Below, piece after piece: positions 46,683 to 59,778 of a stretch of DNA of 64,000 nt (its first letter is position 1; each line of letters starts with the position of its first letter). This stretch comes from Terfezia claveryi. Lineage: Eukaryota; Ascomycota; Pezizomycetes; Pezizales; Pezizaceae. The notes beneath the pieces were generated by a model. The model was not told where the DNA came from. It did not search any database and worked only from the letters and a program-made list of their open reading frames with translations. The position numbers and the translations under genes were made by a program. The stretch covers positions 682,001-746,000 of the forward strand of contig WHUX01000001.1 of the NCBI GenBank assembly GCA_015179025.1. The letters run 5' to 3'.

Positions 46683-47259
46683 TGGTATCAGGATTGGAGT
46701 TGCTACCTTCTGCTTGATGTTGGGCGTTGCCGTCACTTGAGCTTATCCTAGTGCGAGAGATCTTAGTAAATGTGAGGCACTGCAGACACGAAAGTTGGAA
46801 CCTGGGAACAAATTGGATTGTTCTTGCTGCATAAATTTTGTGAAACAAGTCTACTATAGATATACACATAAGCCTGCTGGCAAAATACTACTATGAAATC
46901 CTGGGAAAACATATTGTAGTGTTGCAGGCTTTGACGAGGCTGTCACGCGTTTGGTATGTTACTTACGCTCAATTACCACGGAATTGCTCATGGCTATGGA
47001 AGGATCACGACCTCTCACACAATTGCAGCAATACTGGCCATGGCCGCATAGCAGCGAAAATTTTTGTTAAATTTAAGCCCATAGCCTACCAAGGAAACCA
47101 GTGAAAAAAGCCCAAACTCAGTCAAATCATAATAAACACAATTCCATATCTGAGGGTAATAGGAATATTCCAAGCCCCAACAATGTTCGCAATGAAAAAA
47201 ACTATGAAGAAATAGCCTAGCACAATCAAGAACCAAGCCAAAGCATCAAGGAGAAAGTA
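46683..47259. other. Intergenic stretch, no gene seen
   Basis: Upstream region of the J-protein gene and 3' region of the SLM gene; short frames only. Confidence 0.5.
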
Positions 47260-49680
47260 CTACTGGTCCTTCGGGTAATCCCCTGGTACATGGATATCCC
47301 TCGTCGAAGCATTTGACAGCCCAGTCTTAAGTAACCCAGCCTGTTGATCTGGCGCTCCAGTAATAGGGTCATACCCATAACTGGCCGTTGGCTTACGCGA
47401 AGGAGGCCCCCTGCCAAGCGAAGAACGATGGCGGGCCTCATTCTCATGAAGCAACTGCGTCCAGTCAACAACACCAGGGGCGTCAGAGCCGTAGACAGCG
47501 GGATCAGGTTGGCCAGTCACTGGATCAACGCCGTAGCTGGAAGTAGGCTTGCGAGATGGGACTTTGCGGGCTGATGAGTTCCTGCGGTTCATGAGGGCTT
47601 GTTCGTTCGTGCCATAATCATGACGACTGGACATCTTCCGCTCAACCTCTGGTGGAACATTAGCCATGACTGGCACGACATCTTCCTTCTTACTTTCCAT
47701 AGCTTGGGTGTATGGGTGCTGCATTGACGTTCATTAGCTTCAGTTCGGCCCAGGTAAGCGAACGAGTAACTTACTGTTTCATCATAGGAGAATGCAGAGG
47801 AAGACCTGCTATGATGACGAGGGTAGGCTGGATTGTTCGGGTTTGTAGAAACAAGCACGTAGCGATCATCTTCGCTGGATGAAGGCCGCCTTGCCTCTTC
47901 GATTCCACGGTCAAGTCGAATGTCACTTGGGAATCTACCCACTTCAGGGCGCTTGAGGGTATCCAAGGTACTGGCCGTCTGGACGCTGTAGTTGCTAGCA
48001 GAATATGGAATCTCGTCGGCTTCGTCGTTAGCTAGGAGAGCAGCGTCATCAATCTCCTCATGCTGCTCTTCAGTTGATGCGGGAAGATGGGAAGCAACAA
48101 AAGCTGCGCGGCCTGCGCCAGAGAGTTCTATCAACTTCTTGATATCTTCGTACCACTCCAGCAACTTAGCATGATTCTCAGCACGGAATGTCCAGCTATG
48201 GCGACTACACGAAGTAATAATTAGTATGTAGCAAGATGTGGGGAGGATGGTATGCCCTTACGTATGCATGCCGCCTGTCTGACGGCCCTTTAAAACAAAT
48301 TTGTGGGAGACAGCAGTGGGTTCACTATGACTTCCCAGGACACAGTCCGGGAGATAGAGAGACATGACGGGAGTGAGGTCATTCGTGCGATCTGCAGATT
48401 TGCTGTGTAATGTTGATATCAATATTTTTTCAGTAGGATGGCTAGCACTATTAGGTGTCTTACAATTCGTGCAAGTGTGTTGATGAAAGCACATACCACC
48501 CAGAGGTGAATGACTTCAAATACTTGCTCCTCCTCTCTAATTCACCTTCTCGAACAACAGCTGTAGAAGTGTGATGTAAACCAGGATAGTCAATGTCCTC
48601 GAAGCTGCGGAGGGGCACAGTGGGCTCTACGATGCTCTGGTCCCTCTGAACGAAGTCTGCCCATTCTTGGTCCTGTGGGAGTTGTGCGCTTGTAACCTCA
48701 ATCTTATCTGCAGCTCCAACGAGCTGTTGACCTTCACGTTTGATAATTTGAGAGTATGTAGAAAAGGCTTTCTGAATCTCCCTTACCACTATCCCCTCGA
48801 GCTCTCGTCCACTTGCTTCCAAGTTGAGATATGCCTATATATATTTGTAAGCATTTCTTGCTCTCCTCATGTTCAACAAATAATGCTGACCTTGTGTAAG
48901 TAGTTCTCTTCGGCCAACTGGTGCCGTATCTGATTCTCAACGTGTAGTCTGACGATATATGGCTCGCTCTTTCCGGAAGCATTGCTTGGGTCAACTTCCA
49001 GAGTCTGAATAGCCTCTTGAAGATGTGCAATGGCCTTCTTAGTGGCTTCCTTCTCCTTCTCAACATTATTTTTGAAGTCACCAGACAGTGCCCTAATTTC
49101 CTTGACCTTGAGGTTAAGGTCGCCTCGGAGCCCAGTGAGTTGAGTGATGATTTCACTTTCTATACTTTTAGCATTTTCGGCTACAAGATATGCTTCATTG
49201 TGAAAATCCCTGAGAAGAGCATTGGTTTCAAGGATGCCACCAGACTTCATGAAGACACCACTTGTTTCAGACTGGTTGTTAATAGTTTGCGAGAGCCTGA
49301 GCAAGTTTCTAGCTTGAGCTTCATTTGTGTTTTGTACTTCACGGAAGTATGTAATGTAGTCCTTGAGAAGGCGCCTCCATGCTACATAAAGAGGTATTAG
49401 AGCCCTTCCCGAGAAAGCATGATGGAAAAGCAAGCGGAAGAGCAAACTTACCTTGGAAACGGTTTGTGAGGGTCTCCGTAGGATTGCTCGATGTTGGAAT
49501 AGGACTGTACAGAAAAGAGTTGTAGCTTTCTGCTCCAGGCTCAACAGTTGACTTGCGCTTCGCTGAATTCTTTTTCAATGTGGATTGCCGTATAACATTT
49601 TCATCTGGCTGCGGATGCAACTGATGTTCGCTCCGGAGGTCTTCCGAGAATTTAGCACTCCCGACAGGTGGTACTGCCAT
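47260..49680 (-). CDS. Slm1/Slm2-like PH-domain protein (TORC2 adaptor)
   Basis: PtdIns(4,5)P2-binding plasma-membrane/eisosome protein that links membrane stress to TORC2-Ypk1. ATG 49680 gives MAVPPVGSAKFSEDLRSEHQ. The F-BAR-like helical part spans several exons: AWRRLLKDYITYFREVQNTN, FMKSGGILETNALLRDFHNE, SIESEIITQLTGLRGDLNLK, LHVENQIRHQLAEENYLHK, LEASGRELEGIVVREIQKAF. The PH domain follows: STAVVREGELERRSKYLKSF, TSGWYVLSSTHLHEFKS, PVMSLYLPDCVLGSHSEPTA, KFVLKGRQTGG, RHSWTFRAENHAKLLEWYED. The C-terminal tail is long, disordered and Ser-rich, with a repeated SRKPTxSYGxDPxTGxPD unit occurring twice and a stop (TAG) at 47260. About seven exons. Yeast Slm tails carry a calcineurin-binding site; I could not confirm one here. 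Confidence 0.88.
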
Positions 49681-50361
49681 CTTCTTGGAAAGAACTGAGC
49701 AGTGTATCTTAGGTGGAGAACGCTACGGGGATATAAAATGTATAAATCTCAAAAGCCTTTGCCCTAAGAAACTTTGGAGTTGAATGAGCAAGAGCCTTTG
49801 TTACGGACTTCAGATCTTCTTATGCAGGGAGAAGTGGGACAGCGAGCAGAGAAGCGGGGCCACTCTCAGACGGGGTTTCCTGCGAGCACTAAAAAGACCT
49901 GTTTGATACAAGACTTTGCGGGATCCTTGATTCTAGACAGAGGGAGGGGCCTGTTCGACTAGTCTTGGCACCGGCTTGATGAGCAGCGCACTACACCCCA
50001 AGTGAAGAAGTCGCTCCAGAAAATCTAAGAGAATTGGCCTAAATGTGGAATTGGCGGCGCCAAGATGCGGCCACCTCCTCGTCGCCCCGCTTCTTCTAAC
50101 GTCACTTTCTAAAAATCCTAGCTACCCCCACGTTTGCGGGCTGCGCCGGTAAACAAATGGTAAACATGCAGAGAAAGAGCTAGTAGTCAATTGGTGTACC
50201 CATAAACCCTCACTAAAAGTACTCAATCAAATAACCCTATCTTGTGGTAAGCCTCATTTAGTTGCCTACATGGTATCTTCTCCCACCCCCTTACGAGCCC
50301 CCAAGTGAAAACAAATTCAAGGGCGCAATTAACGATACCTTCTATTCATCATGCATTCTAC
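49681..50361. other. Intergenic stretch, no gene seen
   Basis: SLM upstream region and threonyl-tRNA synthetase 3' region. TAGTCTTGGCAC at 49960-49971 resembles the dispersed repeat with a two- or three-base gap, but lacks a flanking duplication. Confidence 0.45.
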
Positions 50362-53051
50362 TTAAAGAACATTGACCAAATTGCGCGAGAGCTTGAGAGC
50401 TCTCAATTTCTTGATGGCCTCATCGAGAGAAATGACCTCTCCTCTGGTCTGGGATGCCTTGTCGTCCCTGTTCCTGATGTTCACTGCACTGTACTCACGC
50501 TCCTCGGCACCAACAACTGCATATAGAGTCAGCCCACACCCACAGCACTCCAATTCACGCACTTACCGATGATGAAGTTGTAGCTCTGCAATTGCCCTGT
50601 GCGGATCTTCTTGGCCATTGTATTCGATCCGAGATCGACATCGGCATGAAGCCCTTCAGCATGAAGAAGTTTTTGCACTTCACTTGCATAATCATTTGCT
50701 GCAACCATGACAGGAATCACCAGCACTTGTCGGGGAGACAGCCAGAAAGGCCTAGCGCGCGTTAGCAAATAGAAGAAGCCCATATAAGATCATCCCCAAT
50801 TCACCATTTGCCAGCAAAGTGCTCTGTGAGAATAGCAATAAATCTCTCCAAACTACCCAGTATTGCACGATGGATCATAACTGGTCTAGCGTAGTGAGAT
50901 TCTGGCTGTTCACCCTCGGCCGTTCTCATTGCCGCTTCACCAGTGTTGTACTCAAGCTTGAATCGCTGGGGGAGTTGGAAATCTAATTGGATTGTAGCAC
51001 ATTGATGATCCCGATTGAGTGCATCATTGATTGTGATGTCGATCTTCAACAAACGTCAGCACGGTAGTGGGTGGGGTTGGGTTAACTCAGAAGCCGACCT
51101 TTGGTCCATAGAATGCACCATCACCTGGATTTAATTCCCATGAGCTGCCTCCAGCCGCAGCAAACTCTTCCAAAGCACCCCGCAACTGATTTTCGGCATT
51201 GTTCCAAGTCTCCATGTCTCCGACATACTTTTCTGGCCTAGTGGAAAGCTTCAACTTAAATGTGAATCCAAGCATACCGTACACCTTCTTAAGGAAGTCA
51301 AATAGCCCATGGATTTCTTCTTTAACTTGATCCGGTGTACAGAAAATATGGGTGTCGTCCTGCTGGAAACGTCGGACTCTGGTCAAACCAGTCAAGGCTC
51401 CAGAAAATTCGTTTCTATGAATAACACCGAAATCGGCAACGCGCCATGGCAACTCTCGATAACTTCGCTCTCGATGAGCAAATATCAGACAGTGACCAGG
51501 GCAGTTCATAGGCTTGAGCCCAAACGTGTCCTTCTCAACATCAAAAGCAAACATGTTGTCCTTGTAGTTTTGCCAGTGGCCGGAGGTTTCCCAGAGTTTA
51601 GCGTTATACATATTTGGTGTAATAACTTCGTGGTAGTCACGAGCCCAATACTCTTCTCGGAGGAACTCGAGAAGGGTATTATAGATACGAGTACCGTGGG
51701 GCAAAAAAAAACAGCTCCCAGGACTGAGCTCGTGAAAAAAAAACAACTCTTGCTCCTATATACGATGTTAATAGAAACCTCAGGGTCCTGTAAGAGCCCC
51801 CACTATACCTTTCCAATCTTCCTGTGATCGCGTTTGGCGGCCTCCTCTAAGAACTTCTTGTGCTCCTCCAACTGCTTCTTATCCGGGAAACTGACGCCAT
51901 AAATTCGCTGAAGGGTATCATTGGCAGCATCACCAAGGAAATAAGACGAGGAATTCTAGGAGGCATTAGCGTCCGAACTTACCTTCAATTTAGGATGTTT
52001 TTGTTACCTTCATGACCTGGAAGGCCTTTATCCTGCCAGTGTGGGGAACGTGTGGGCCTATGCACAAATCGATGAGTGGGCCACACCTATAGACAGTGGT
52101 GCTGGTGCCGTCATGAATTTTAGAGTTGATGAGGTGCTTCTTGTACTTGTTGTGTTCAAACATCTTCAGCAAATTCTCCTTTGAGACGACTAAACGCTCA
52201 AATGGTTGCTTCTCCTTGATCGCCTTCTGCGCAATGGTCTCCAATGGCTTGTAGTCGGCCAGCGTAACAACACTAGGCACTTGTCAGCGGCCGATTACCC
52301 TGAACCCTATGGAACTTGACTTACCCATCATTTTCCAAACCCATCTCGTAAAAGAAGCCATCGTCAGTAGGAGGGCCGAGACACAAGTGGCATCCGAATC
52401 GCCTCTCCGCAGCTTCTCCCAAGACGTGTGCACTAGAGTGCCAGAAGACACGCTTCCCTATTAATCCATTAGCGGTGTACATATCCCGGTCCATTACTAC
52501 AACGTACCCTCAGTGTCTTCAAATTTAAGTAACTCCAAGCGACAAGATGATTCTAACGGCCTCTCTAAATCCCACAACTGCCCGTCAACTTTCGCGATTA
52601 CAACGTTCTCTGCCAAGCCCTTCGAAATGCCCATTGCGATGTTCATCGGGGAGGTCTCCCAGGATTTGCCGATCTTTGTAGCTCCATCTGGGAGGGTAAT
52701 TGTAATTTCCTCGCGGGGTTTTGCTATAAGTTTCATCAGAGCTGACCGGAAACATACCACGGCGAAATTTATTGCTTACTAGCAACTTCTTTGTCATATT
52801 CTGCCTTCAATTTCTCGAACAGCTGAATCCTGTGGGCAATGTATAGTGGAGGGGGGTCCAACTGCAAAGGTCAAATCTCGCAGTTCAGAATAGTAATTTC
52901 ATAACAGATGGAGAAATTATACCTCAAGAGGTGTAGCATCTGAGGCCGCCGCTCCTCCCTTCTTAGCCTTTTCTTTCTTTGCTGGAGCTGCTGCCGTCTG
53001 TGGGGCCTTTCCGAGGAAAATGTCCTTGACTTCATCTGTAATTGCCTCCAT
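50362..53051 (-). CDS. ths1: Cytoplasmic threonyl-tRNA synthetase
   Basis: Charges tRNA-Thr. ATG 53051 gives [20 protein letters not shown] with the Lys/Ala-rich eukaryotic N-terminal extension. Domains in order: TGS ([40 protein letters not shown]); the editing domain ([20 protein letters not shown] with the HxxxH motif, [17 protein letters not shown]); then [20 protein letters not shown]. The class II catalytic core has motif 1 near [20 protein letters not shown], motif 2 ([30 protein letters not shown]), zinc-ligand region [10 protein letters not shown] and motif 3 ([16 protein letters not shown]). The anticodon-binding domain is [40 protein letters not shown], ending [11 protein letters not shown] at the TAG-type stop 50362. 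About ten exons. No second, mitochondrial copy is present here. Confidence 0.95.
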
Positions 53052-53288
53052 ATTGTGGCTTAACCAAGGTGGACGACCGACTTAGGATGAGAAGAGTCGC
53101 TGGCCTGAACTTGATGCCTTGTCGAGATGAGAATGTAGCTTCTGGTGGGGCACGCCAAGAGTTCGATAACGACAGGGTCCTAGAGGGTATGTAGCGAACT
53201 AGGACAGGAAATCTTGGCGTCGAACTGAAATTTTGTGAGCGGGTGCGAGAACCCGACAGCACGTTCACCACATCACCAATAGCACAAT
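53052..53288. promoter_or_regulatory. Short divergent promoter of threonyl-tRNA synthetase and GAR1
   Basis: Only 237 bases separate two head-to-head starts of genes for translation and ribosome biogenesis. A shared promoter is likely; no specific site was identified. Confidence 0.5.
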
Positions 53289-54131
53289 ATGTCATTCAGA
53301 GGAGGATCACGAGGTGGCAACCGAGGCGGTTATAGTAGTGGAGGCCGTGGTGGAGGTCGTGGTGGATTTTCATCCAGAGGTGCGGCGTGGCATCCATGAA
53401 GCAGTTTCGGGAGGATGCTGACGATGGCATCATGGGTTTGTTTTTAGGTGGGCGAGGTGGATTCCAGGCGTCGGGTCCTCCAGATACAGTCATTGGTATG
53501 CATATGTTTATCAATTGGGACAATATCAGGCTAATTTACTTCAGAAATGGGGACTTTCGTCCACGGCGTCGAAGGGGACATCTTTTGTCAATCCATCAAT
53601 CCCAAGGTCCCATATTTCAATGCACCTATTTTCTTGGAAAATAAGGTAAACTAGCCGATGCACGCAAAGGTGTGGTTTAAACACTGATTATTGGACAGAC
53701 TCCTGTTGGCAAGGTTGACGAGATCATGGGTCCATTGAACAACGTCTACTTCAGTGTCAAGCCCCAGGAGGGAATTAAGGCAGACTCATTCAAGGCTGGA
53801 GACAAGTTCTTTATTGCCACAGACAAACTGCTGCCAAAGGAGAAGTAGGCTGATGTAATGGCCTATGGTGGGATCCGGAGCAATGCTGATTTTATATTCG
53901 TACAGGTTCTTGCCAAAGCTCAAGGTTGTCGGGCCCAAGCCACCCAAGGTGACTAAACCCGGTGGGCGTGGAGGTGCTCGTGGAGGTGCCCGAGGAGGTA
54001 GGGGTGCCCCAAGAGGCCGCGGAGGGTTCACTCCCCGCGGTAGGGGTGGTGCACGGGGTGGTGGAGGATTTACTCCTCGGGGAGGCAGAGGTGGTGGACG
54101 AGGTGGCTTCGGGGGCCGTGGACGCGGCTAA
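53289..54131 (+). CDS. gar1: H/ACA snoRNP subunit Gar1
   Basis: Nucleolar component of the pseudouridylation complex with Cbf5, Nop10 and Nhp2. ATG 53289 gives an N-terminal GAR tract ([20 protein letters not shown]). Exon 1 ends at SSRG with a GTGCGG donor, then [16 protein letters not shown], then [34 protein letters not shown], then [49 protein letters not shown], then [20 protein letters not shown] and a C-terminal GAR tract of repeated [12 protein letters not shown] and TPRGRGG units ending at 54131. The central Gar1 fold is complete and both RGG ends are present, about 200 residues, the usual arrangement. Five exons; the plain frame ending HP at 53400 is intron read-through. Confidence 0.93.
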
Positions 54132-54840
54132 AATTCCGTCACACATCCATTCTCGATCTCTTCAAACACATTACCATTTGCAGTTCGTACCCACGGAGTT
54201 TGGTGACGAGGCGGTAAAACCCAGCGGAGCCATTGCCCTGCTTCTGTACAAATATGTGAGATTTGTATCGGTTGGTTCGGTTGTTTCTCTCTATGTTGGC
54301 TTCTCACCTTGGTAGCTAATTGTCATTTATGCGGTGCATTTCTGTACTATTTATTCGCAACTGTCTCATAGAATACAGTGAGCTGCATAACCAGACTACT
54401 GCTACAGCTACATGCAAGATGATCTCTACCGAGAGTCCGGTGCCGGCCAGTCTCGCAAGATGAGTGGACTAGACTTTCACAGGAAGACAAGGCATTGAAT
54501 CTGAAGGTGCCAACCAGACTAAATCTGAAGATGAAGTTCCTGTGCCTTTCTACCTCTCTCTGGCCCAGATCTAATTACTGGAATACTGCATATGCAGTCT
54601 GGCATCTACTTTTAACAGTCTTGGCATCTGGCATCGCCAGCCCAGTTTCAGCTTCTGTCCGGCCCGATGACGATCTACGAGAAAATGAACCTCGACTCGT
54701 ATATGTTCACTTGAACACCATTTCCACTTCCTCTCGCTTCTCCATCCTCTCCATCCTTTGATATCCCCATATATCAGCATACCCAGTCAGATTTTCGCGG
54801 TGTAGAATAATTCAAAAGATATCCAAGAAGCAACGAAGTC
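54132..54840. other. Intergenic stretch with two TAGTCTGGTT-family copies
   Basis: GAR1 3' region and CHO1 upstream region. It holds a clear 15-base family insertion (54507-54521), and a bare core AACCAGACTA at 54389-54398 whose possible flanks AGCTGCAT and AGCTACAT differ by one base. Confidence 0.5.
54498..54530 (-). mobile_element. 15-base insertion GTGCCAACCAGACTA with 9-base duplication
   Basis: AATCTGAAG at 54498-54506 is repeated at 54522-54530. Between them are the 15 bases GTGCCAACCAGACTA, the reverse complement of TAGTCTGGTTGGCAC. Lies about 310 bases upstream of the phosphatidylserine synthase start. Confidence 0.85.
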
Positions 54841-55844
54841 ATGTCACGAAGATCCGTGTCGTCCACGATGAACGGTGCTGGAGTCACTCCACAACGTGCG
54901 ATTGACCCTATCCGCCTTGCTCTTGTCGTTATTAATTGTCGGTTTATGGTTTATTAAGGGTGTTTACTGATGTACGCCTTGCGACTTCGCAGAGAAGGTG
55001 CAAAAGACTGTAGAGCTAGAACAAGATGTTCGACCATTCTCCATGATACGGTAAGGCCTACTGTCCCATTTGCCTGGGTCCATTATGATGTGACTGATGG
55101 GGATTGAGTCTGTAGACAGCTACACATGGCCGACTACATCACACAGTTGAATGGTAATAGCCAACTCACTCTGCCGTTACGTTCCATACTGTAGGAACCT
55201 TGGTAGCTAATACAAGATGTACAGGCTTCTGTGGCATCATGTCCATATTTTCCTCCCTCCACTACTGCCTCGGCCAACCTCAGGATCTCTCCTTCCTATG
55301 GCTAGCGATGGGCTTCATGCCATTCGGCCTGTTTTTCGACTTCATGGACGGCAAAGTTGCCCGGTGGAGGAAGAAATCCTCCCTAATGGGACAGGAACTT
55401 GATTCCCTTGCTGACCTGGTAAGCGACGCGGCTTCCTAAATTCACACAAAAAGCCTTCTCCCTAACCTCCCGCAGATTTCCTTCGGTATGGCCCCCGCGG
55501 CTGCCGCCTTCTCCATTGGCTTCCGCACTACTCTCGACACCATCATTCTCACCTACTTCGTTCTTTGTGGTCTCTCCCGTCTCGCTAGATTCAATGTTAC
55601 CGTTGCATCTCTCCCCAAAGACCAGACCGGGAAAAGCAGATATTTCGAAGGCACGCCAATCCCCACAACGCTGTCGTTGGTCAGCGTCATGGCATACTGG
55701 TGTAGTCAAGGCTGGTATCTGGATCAAATTCCACTAGGTGTATGGGGTCAGGGAACAATTGTGGAGTTCCATCCAGTAATATTGATGTTTGCGGCCCATG
55801 GATGTGCAATGATCTCGAAACGCCTCCACATACCGAAGTTGTAG
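54841..55844 (+). CDS. cho1: CDP-diacylglycerol-serine O-phosphatidyltransferase (phosphatidylserine synthase)
   Basis: ER membrane enzyme making phosphatidylserine from CDP-diacylglycerol and serine. The start is ATG 54841 ([20 protein letters not shown]); the first intron's donor is not certain. Later exons read [72 protein letters not shown], the CDP-alcohol phosphotransferase motif [20 protein letters not shown] then SLADL (all acidic residues of DGxxARx8Gx3Dx3D present), [60 protein letters not shown] and [20 protein letters not shown], ending HIPKL at 55844. Four or five membrane segments. About 270 residues, the Cho1 size. Confidence 0.93.
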
Positions 55845-57070
55845 ACACCGGGCTTTACGAGGGGCAGTGCAGTCAGGCTAGTGGTGTGGACAAGGCATAT
55901 GACAGGGTGGTTTCAATTGGAGCGGGGAGGGAAATATCCGTATCTCATGTTTCTAATATCTTTTCATGACCATTTACCTGCCGGAAGAATAGGGCAGCCA
56001 CTTAGTTGAGAGTGGAATAATTTAACACTACTTCTGCGTTGTCTGACTGTATTCAGTGATGGTGAGATGTAAAGGAACAAGCCACTAATGTGACGACAGT
56101 TGGACTGGCTTCATCAGACCGATAGACAGGCCTATGCTAACTTGAATATATACCTAATATCACCTTCCCATATAATATATCCTAAAGCCTCATAATTTTT
56201 GTAATTATTATATCAAATTACCATTTTTCACCCCTATGATCCATACATGCCCACTTGAACCCCAACCCCATAAGCAAGAGAGTAAACAGCAACTTCGAAA
56301 AGTTGGGAAAAAAAGAGATGGTCAAGGTATATATAGAGATGATAAATAATGAAAAAGGGAAAAAAACTGCTACTTCTAGTGACCAACCTCAACTAGTAGG
56401 AAAACACAAAAAAAGACAACACAGTAATAAAGTCCTTGACAAAGCAAACAGGGTGTAATGATGAAGTACAGATACAAAATTATACAAACAATAGAAACAA
56501 ATGCCCCTTCCGTAGCTGACTTGTTTTGCTGCATCTGACATATCTCACCCTTCTGACGAGAGGACCTGTGAGGGGCCCTAAGGATGCGTCACGGATCAGG
56601 TTTAACAGACCCATGGAGCAGAGAGGACTTGGATAGGAAATTTCATGCAGTAAAGAGGGATAAAGGTCAAAAGTCAATATAGTCAGCAAATAGTAGAAAA
56701 TACTCCTTTAAATCAAAAACGTTCATCTCTTACAGGTGAGATTCATCATGAGCACACGGCCCCAACGAAGTTCCACCTAGCAACATCTCCTCCACCAAGC
56801 CGATATGTGACTTCACTTCGCCCCTCACAATAACAGCGTCCGGCCTAGAATAGAAAAACCCTCGTATTGCAAGATGCTCCAGACAAATCCGAAATGTAGG
56901 GAGCAATTAAAAAGACCCGAATCATACAGCTATGAAAGTGTAACCAAGAGAACTAGCAAAACAATCATGACCACCCGTTTGAGCCTCTAACCAGTTAAGA
57001 TAAAGCCTGTGAGTGACAAGACGTTATCTGGTGCATTGGCTGTTTCCCAGAGAACTAGTTGATGGCCTCG
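55845..57070. other. Intergenic stretch, AT-rich in part
   Basis: Downstream regions of two convergent genes (CHO1 and the WSC protein). An AT-rich block lies at about 56140-56240. No gene recognised. Confidence 0.5.
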
Positions 57071-58101
57071 TCACATGCCGTCTGGATTGGTAACCTAAAA
57101 CCCTGGGTATTAGTTTACTGTGCCAGGGAGTAGTAATAGCTGCAGTTTCATTTAACACCAACCTTTAGTATCCTTCTCGAATAGTCTTGGTTATCAGCAA
57201 TGCTACCATCGCTCATTCTTCGTTGTAGCATTACCGGATCCAGTCGTAAGTCAGTCTCTGGTTTCTTGTGGAATTCCCGAACGGCCAATGATCGCCTGTA
57301 CTCTTCCTCCAGGTTTTTCCTCCTCTGCTTTCGGATGAAGAGGAAAGCCCCTACGCCAATAGCAATAGCAACCAAAACACCAACTACCGCACCGGCCGCT
57401 GCACCTGCTTTGTTTATCCCACTAGGTTCCGATTTCTTTGGCGAGGGCTCTGAGGTTCCGGTAGGAGTTTGAGAAACGGTGGTGGTTTCTAGACGCACGA
57501 GATAAGAGTCAGTAATGAGCAGGTATAGAGACATGTGAAGTATCACTTACCCTGTTTGGTAACAGTACTAGTTGCTGTACTTGAGGATGATGAGGTACTA
57601 CTTGCAGTAGGGAGGGGTTTATTTGGGTCATATAGGCGGTCCTCAACGTCAGCCTCAGATGGGTCGGTCAAGAAAATCGTGTAATCCCCAGAATTTGAAC
57701 CGCCTATGAGCACGCTGTCAGTATGTAGCCCCGTATGATATCATCGCCAGAGTATACACACATGGATCTTTAGGATATCCTGGACAATTAAGATTGCAAT
57801 CATCAGTGCTCACTTCGTCGGACTCTGAAGGCAATGTATCTCCACAGTAACAGAAGGCCTTTTTCGTAAGACCAGAGTATTTCTTCCCCAATCTTGCGCA
57901 CGTTCCTCGACATAGCCCTGAAGACTGCCACGTCTCTTTCCCAGATGAAGTTGTCAGACCTCCCGCAGACTTGAAACAACCAATATAGGTGTCTTCCAAA
58001 GATGCTTTGTAATCCGGAGGGGCTTGAACAGCCGCATTGACTGTAGTTGAAAGAAAGATAATGGTTGCAGCCGCGAGCAATAATGGCGCCGAGGACTTCA
58101 T
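57071..58101 (-). CDS. WSC-domain single-pass cell-surface protein
   Basis: Resembles cell-wall-integrity sensors of the Wsc type. ATG 58101 gives a signal peptide (MKSSAPLLLAAATIIFLSTT, VNAA). The WSC domain follows with its Cys pattern: YIGCFKSAGGL, SGLCRGTCARLGKKYSGLTK, KAFCYCGDTLP, DDCNLNCPGYPKDPC and then GGSNSGDYTIFLTD across an intron. A Ser/Thr-rich stretch (TASSTSSSSSTATSTVTKQ, ETTTVSQTPTGTSE), likely O-mannosylated, leads to one membrane segment (AGAVVGVLVAIAIGVGAFLF) and a basic cytoplasmic tail (RKQRRKNLEEEYRRSLAVRE) ending VTNPDGM at the TGA at 57071. Five exons, about 280 residues, a single WSC domain as in sensors rather than the multi-WSC secreted oxidases. Whether it signals to Rho1 is inferred from the layout. 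Confidence 0.88.
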
Positions 58102-59778
58102 TATCGAGAAAAAATATAATAGAGGGTTGATCTGCTGCAAGGGACTTGTTAATACGTATGCAAAAGCCCATGATTAGATGAGTCCCAAGGGCAAAAGAAA
58201 TAGCTAACAACCTTGCAGATGGCTTTCTGTACAAAACAACTGGTGTTAATCTATTGAAATTGGTAGCGAAGGGACGCTGTTCAGAATCCCAGGCTTCACC
58301 GTCAACGGTCGTTGTGGTTGCGCTGAATTATTTGCGCCGTAATTTTCTCGTCGCTCCCTAAACCCGTTGCGCTTGTGAGGAGCCGAAATGTTGTCGAAAG
58401 GGGCCGGCGTACACAAAAACTAAGGAGGGACTAAGTTCGCAAAGAAGTAACTATAACGAACGTGAGATTATCGTTAAGCTGCTCGCAGTCCAAACGATCA
58501 GTAAGACGTTTTTAGATATACCGAGCCCGTTGAGAGAGCGTTGGGTGGTCGGGGAAGAGACTGTGATTTTCTTTCGTTGAGGGGCGTTGGGGAGAGAGAA
58601 GGAACAGAACAAATTTGGACTGGTAAGAGCACCAACTTCGAAACAAAAGCAACGAGCTTGAGGAGACGGAGCAGAGGGGCTTACGAAAGCAAGAAGGAAG
58701 CTCGGTTGCCTTTTTTTTTTTTTTGGGGGGGGAAGAAATGCCGAGTGGTGTGTGTGTGGTTGTTATGAGATGCGGTGTGGGGATGAGGTGACGGGGGGCG
58801 CGAGGCGCTGGGAAGAGGTGATCTCGAAGGCACTGATCTTAGAGGCCAGGAGAAAATCCCTAGAATCTTCAATGGACGACGGTACGACAGCCTTGACGGG
58901 GGCAAAAAAGACAAGCACAAAGGCCGCAGCGATATAGTAGGTACCTATGTGAAGGATATGAAGCACAGCAGCACAGCTCACAACGGTTCAATATTGTTGG
59001 GGGTATCCGTATTTCGCGAGAATTAAACTACAGGGTATCCGCAAGCACACGTACACATACATCCAGCGAAAGAGAGACACCAGCACCAGCTTAGGCTATC
59101 GACTTCGCAGAGGTGCACTCCTAGATCGCAGGGAGCCAGTGGATGTCCAGCGCTGCACAGCTCAGCCGACGCGGTACGGGGCCTTTCGAAAAGAAAGGGT
59201 TCTCGAAACAAAAGGGGTTACTGGTTACTAAACGAACGACCACAGCCACACCGGGTCTCGGTCGTGATCATGATCAAGTGTACCTACAAGGAAGTAGATC
59301 CAGGCACACTTCCATTTGCAACAGACAAGTATTTATCATGCTTCAAATCCACGGGAATTCACTTCCACATTGTGGTCGACATTGGATGCTGCTACAACTC
59401 GAGGCATGGACACACATTGTGACAGGTGGAAAATAATACCTACCGTATATTGGTAGGTAGGTAATTTCAGTTTGTGATGGGCATTCTGCATTCCAACTCC
59501 ATAACATAAGACAGGTTTTGAATTTCTCAACACAGAACAAACTAACCAGTAGGTAGCAGAGTAACAGCAACACCTCACTTGCTATCTATATTCACCTCAC
59601 TTGCGATATTCTTAGATCAAACATGCAGGTGATAACCCTAGGCTATGGAATGGCACTCCGGCTCGGAGGACTAGTCAAAATATGGGTTTTAGCGGGTGTA
59701 CAGAATACATTCAGATTTATATACAGTCTCATCTGTGAAGACACACGCCTCTTGTTCTCATGACCTTCCACGCATTCT
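58102..59778. other. Gene-poor stretch
   Basis: Upstream of the WSC gene. It has a T/G homopolymer pair at about 58711-58732 and GT-rich simple sequence (58745-58765), and only short overlapping frames. No gene recognised. Confidence 0.5.

Noticed and set aside
49960..49971. TAGTCTTGGCAC, similar to the dispersed repeat with a gap
   Set aside because: Lacks the intact core and has no 9-base flanking duplication, so not counted as a family member.
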